The position numbers and the translations under genes are program-made. Under the pieces are notes generated by a model. That model worked only from the letters and a program-made list of their open reading frames with translations, was not told the origin of the DNA and made no database searches. A DNA stretch of 64,000 nt from Oceanicoccus sp. (GTDB lineage: Bacteria > Pseudomonadota > Gammaproteobacteria > Pseudomonadales > Dasaniaceae). Position 1 is the stretch's first letter, and each line of letters begins with the position of its first letter. Of this stretch, positions 61,383 to 64,000 are shown piece by piece. The stretch spans positions 91,514 through 155,513 of the forward strand of contig NZ_JAQWFR010000017.1 in assembly GCF_029238675.1 (NCBI RefSeq). Reading direction: 5' to 3'.

Positions 61383-62597
61383 ATGGCCAGGTTTAGCTAT
61401 CGCGGCAGGGATGACAAAGGGGGGTTGGTCTCTGGCGTTATCGAGGCCGGTTCCGCCGATGGTGTGGCCTCCCAACTTAGTGGTAATGGCGTTACCCCTG
61501 TAGCTATTACTGAAAATATTGCTGCCCGGGAAATAGAATTACCAGATTTTTTCCAGCAAAAAGTTACGCTGGAAGAATTAAGTATGTTTTGCCGGCAAAT
61601 GTATAGCCTGACCCGTTCCGGCGTGGTGTTAACCCGCGCCATAAGAGGTTTGGCAGAATCGCTGCGCAATGAGCGTTTCACCAAAGTATTGCTGGATGTT
61701 GAAGCTAGCTTAAATTCCGGTGTCAATCTATCTTCCGCATTAAGCAAGCACCCCGATATTTTTGATAGCTTATTTATTAATATTGTTAATGTTGGTGAAA
61801 GCTCGGGTCGACTTGAAATCGCCTTCCAACAATTGTCTGGCTATATGGAGTTGGAAAAAGATACCCGCCGTAGAATTTCCAGCGCAGTGCGTTATCCGGT
61901 TTTTGTATTAACCGCCATTAGTATTGCGATAGTAGTGCTTAATATTTTTGTTATACCCGTCTTTGCCGATTTATTTTCCAAGTTTGGCGCCGACTTGCCC
62001 TGGGCCACCAAAATATTGATTGGCACCTCCAATTTCTTTTTGGAGGAATGGCCTTTTATTATTATTTTTTCTTTAGGTGCTGTTATTGGTATTCGCTACT
62101 ACATCAATACCGAAGCCGGCAGATTTAAGCTCGACCGTTTTAAATTATGTATTCCATTAATCGGTTCCATTTTAGAGCGTGCAATACTCGCAAGATTTAG
62201 TCGCAGCTTTGCCCTGATGCTTAACTCCGGTGTGCCGCTTATCCAGGCCCTTGAGCTGTCATCCCAGGCCGTCGGAAATAGCTTTATGGCAAAAAATATT
62301 CGCGGCATGCGAGAAGGTATCCAGCGCGGTGAAAGCTTGTTACGCAGTGGCGTCCAAAGCGAAATGTTTACTCCGCTGGTATTACAGATGATCCAGGTGG
62401 GTGAAGAGACCGGGCAGGTCGATGAAATGCTGAATGAGGTTGCTGATTTTTATGAGCAGGAGGTCGATTATGACCTGAAAAACCTCTCCAGTTATATCGA
62501 GCCGATTTTAATCGCCTGTATTGCAGGCCTGGTAATGATTCTGGCATTAGGCATATTCCTGCCAATGTGGGACATGATGAATGTGATGCAAGGTTAA
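61383..62597 (+). CDS. mshG: MSHA platform protein MshG
   Basis: 404 aa GspF/PilC-type inner-membrane platform protein with two T2SF domains (about 70-190 and 270-395) and three membrane segments (about 170-190, 220-240 and 375-400). It starts 2 bp after mshE. After its stop the next gene is a pilin; no mshF-type gene is seen in the 87-bp gap. Confidence 0.95.
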   Translation: MARFSYRGRDDKGGLVSGVIEAGSADGVASQLSGNGVTPVAITENIAAREIELPDFFQQKVTLEELSMFCRQMYSLTRSGVVLTRAIRGLAESLRNERFTKVLLDVEASLNSGVNLSSALSKHPDIFDSLFINIVNVGESSGRLEIAFQQLSGYMELEKDTRRRISSAVRYPVFVLTAISIAIVVLNIFVIPVFADLFSKFGADLPWATKILIGTSNFFLEEWPFIIIFSLGAVIGIRYYINTEAGRFKLDRFKLCIPLIGSILERAILARFSRSFALMLNSGVPLIQALELSSQAVGNSFMAKNIRGMREGIQRGESLLRSGVQSEMFTPLVLQMIQVGEETGQVDEMLNEVADFYEQEVDYDLKNLSSYIEPILIACIAGLVMILALGIFLPMWDMMNVMQG

Positions 62598-62684
62598 CTT
62601 TTGGTGATTAAACGGTGGCAATAACGCCTAATGATCAATATCAAAAGTAGGGACTAAATTATTGTATATATTGGACATATAACT

Positions 62685-63320
62685 ATGAATGCTAACAATC
62701 TAACGCTTTTAATAGGTCGCTCACCGGGGCAGAACTACCACCAGGCCCGGGGTTTTACCCTGATTGAGCTGGTTATCGTTATTATCCTCTTAGGCTTGCT
62801 GGCGGCGGCAGCATTACCCCGTTTATTAAGCGCCACCGATGAAGCCGAAATAGCCAGCCTTGAGGGTGTGGCAGGTGGCTTTAGTACCGGTGTCTCCATT
62901 GCCCATGCTCAGTGGGCTACCGATGGCAATGTAGCAGGAGGCAATACTTCTTCAGCGTCCAAGATAGCCATTAACCTGGATGGCAAAGTCTTCTATATCA
63001 ATGAGTATGGCTGGCCAGCCAATGTAAATAGTGGCGATGACGCCGCCGCAAATGGGCAAACGGCCAATGAATGTAAACAGGTGTTTGATAATGTGCTGCA
63101 AAGCTCACCATCATCCACCATAGATTCTGGCAGCCGCGGCAACAACCGCTACTTTGTTTCCGTGATTGCGGGTGCTGGTGGTGACCTTGCCGGTGAGACG
63201 GGTGATGTTTGTCGCTATGAGTTGATTTTAAGTAGTAATGCCACCGCAGCGCAGACACATTACTTTGACTATGACCTGGTGGATGGTCAGGTTACCGTGA
63301 TTTATCCAGAGCAGAATTAA
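62685..63320 (+). CDS. MSHA minor pilin, MshB-like (first copy)
   Basis: 211 aa type IV pilin-like protein. A long leader (about 23 residues) precedes the prepilin site ARG-FTLIELVIVI, with Glu5 in place. ASLEGVAGGFSTG and NEYGWPANV then Cys residues (ANECKQVFDNVLQ and VCRYELIL) form the conserved MshB body. The following gene is a paralogue. Confidence 0.88.
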   Translation: MNANNLTLLIGRSPGQNYHQARGFTLIELVIVIILLGLLAAAALPRLLSATDEAEIASLEGVAGGFSTGVSIAHAQWATDGNVAGGNTSSASKIAINLDGKVFYINEYGWPANVNSGDDAAANGQTANECKQVFDNVLQSSPSSTIDSGSRGNNRYFVSVIAGAGGDLAGETGDVCRYELILSSNATAAQTHYFDYDLVDGQVTVIYPEQN

Positions 63321-63342
63321 ATTTTCGGAAAAGGTATTGGCT

Positions 63343-63903
63343 ATGTTTCAGCAAGAACGGCTTCAGCAAGAACAGCTTCAGCAAAAACAAACAGGTTTTA
63401 CTTTAGTTGAGTTGGTTATCGTTATTGTCCTATTGGGTTTATTAGCCGCTACGGCATTACCACGATTTTTAAATGTCACTGCAGATGCACAGATCGCCTC
63501 CCTTGAAGGTGTTGCTGGTGGTTTTACCACGGGGTTATTACTGGTACGCACCCAGTGGGTGGCAGATGGTAATAGTTTGCCCAGTGCGGCGGGCATAGAG
63601 GTAGTCATTGATGGCCAGTCTGTTTTTGTCAACGAGAATGGTTGGCCCGCCAATACCGGTGACGCAGGTAATGCTACTACAACCAACCAGACCGAGGCTG
63701 AATGTCAGGAAGTATGGAATGGCGTGTTGCAAAGTGCGCCTACTTCTCTATTAAGCGGTGGAACTATTGATAATGAGCGTTACCAAATATCCGCACCGAA
63801 TACCAGCGCCTGCCGTTATGGATTAATTATTAACGGCGCATCAGATACGCACTTCTTTGACTATAACGTTGTCAACGGCACTGTAACTCTGACGATTCCC
63901 TAA
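63343..63903 (+). CDS. MSHA minor pilin, MshB-like (second copy)
   Basis: 186 aa from ATG 63343 (AAAGG 8 bp before; TTG 63337 is possible). The leader is built of three tandem 15-bp repeats (63346-63390) encoding repeats of LQQ(E/K)(R/Q), followed by TG-FTLVELVIVI. The body shares SLEGVAGGFTTG, FVNENGWPAN and ECQEVWNGVLQS with the first copy, so the two arose by tandem duplication. Confidence 0.87.
   Translation: MFQQERLQQEQLQQKQTGFTLVELVIVIVLLGLLAATALPRFLNVTADAQIASLEGVAGGFTTGLLLVRTQWVADGNSLPSAAGIEVVIDGQSVFVNENGWPANTGDAGNATTTNQTEAECQEVWNGVLQSAPTSLLSGGTIDNERYQISAPNTSACRYGLIINGASDTHFFDYNVVNGTVTLTIP
63346..63390 (+). repeat. Three tandem 15-bp repeats in the second pilin leader
   Basis: Units at 63346-63360, 63361-63375 and 63376-63390 read (T/C)TTCAGCAAGAACGG-like and are in frame, giving a glutamine-rich repeating leader before the prepilin cleavage site. 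Confidence 0.85.
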
Positions 63904-63959
63904 GTAGTTCAAAAGAAAACTTTGTTAAATTTTTAAAAATGTTAAAAGAGGTAAAGGTA

Positions 63960-64000
63960 ATGAAGAAGCAACAATCAGGTTTTACATTAATTGAATTGGT
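63960..64000 (+). CDS. Type IV pilin-like protein, N-terminal start only
   Basis: Partial: ATG at 63960-63962 follows AAAGAGGTAAAGG, and the reading KKQQSG-FTLIELV shows a short prepilin leader, the cleavage Gly and Glu5. It runs off the right edge. By position it is probably the next MSHA pilin (MshA- or MshC-like), which cannot be decided from 13 codons. Confidence 0.8.
   Translation, partial: MKKQQSGFTLIEL

Overview
The window is a stretch of chromosome from a gammaproteobacterium, with dense coding and a base composition in the mid-to-high forties of % GC by eye. Its gene order follows conserved Pseudomonadales/Cellvibrionales neighbourhoods: pilO-pilP-pilQ-aroK-aroB-damX-like-gltB-gltD-hemE; a biotin operon; mutY-yggX-tRNA-Phe facing hisB-hisH-hisA-hisF; and yibQ-ctpA-envC-gpmI facing rhodanese-grx-secB. 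The fused BioH-BioC protein and a complete MSHA-type pilus locus suggest a marine, Cellvibrionales-like bacterium. That placement is inference; no rRNA is present to test it.

Layout. (1) 1-13.5 kb: the end of the type IVa pilus alignment/secretin operon, shikimate genes, a SPOR-domain protein with a degenerate ATPase site, glutamate synthase and hemE. (2) 13.7-24.4 kb: a mixed accessory region holding a glutaredoxin, an M48 lipoprotein peptidase, cysE, a divergent TrmB-like methyltransferase, an acyltransferase, an AbiEi-like/Fic fusion with an iterated 17-bp operator-like array, srkA, modABC, a FitAB-type toxin-antitoxin pair with its own palindrome, and comF. (3) 24.3-29.0 kb: bioB-bioF-bioHC-bioD behind a likely BirA operator that overlaps the comF start. 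(4) 29.0-39.2 kb: an orphan flagellar-rod-like small protein, a DUF3094-like membrane protein, a PilZ protein, cysteine synthase, pgi, a four-gene lipoprotein cluster that includes LpoB, and photolyase coupled to a flavin reductase. (5) 39.3-41.0 kb: a piece of a reductive-dehalogenase-like protein divergent from an AraC regulator, with two direct repeats exactly 21 bp apart between them, next to tRNA-Phe. (6) 41.1-53.1 kb: DNA repair, histidine, cell-division/envelope and redox housekeeping genes. (7) 53.3-64.0 kb: the MSHA pilus operon mshI-I2-J-K-L-M-N-E-G followed by two MshB-like pilins and the start of a third pilin.

How the genes work together. Two separate type IV pilus systems share this window: PilO/P/Q, and an MSHA machine with its own secretin, ATPase, platform protein and pilins. 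The PilZ protein and the FlgC-like small protein add a motility/surface theme. EnvC, CtpA, YibQ, the DamX-like protein and LpoB all bear on septal peptidoglycan. Regulation visible in the DNA includes a BirA box, a toxin-antitoxin palindrome, AraC-type direct repeats, a Fic-gene repeat array, three rho-independent terminators and a dispersed 101-bp palindromic element. The most unusual parts are the Fic fusion with its promoter array and the AraC/dehalogenase-fragment pair.
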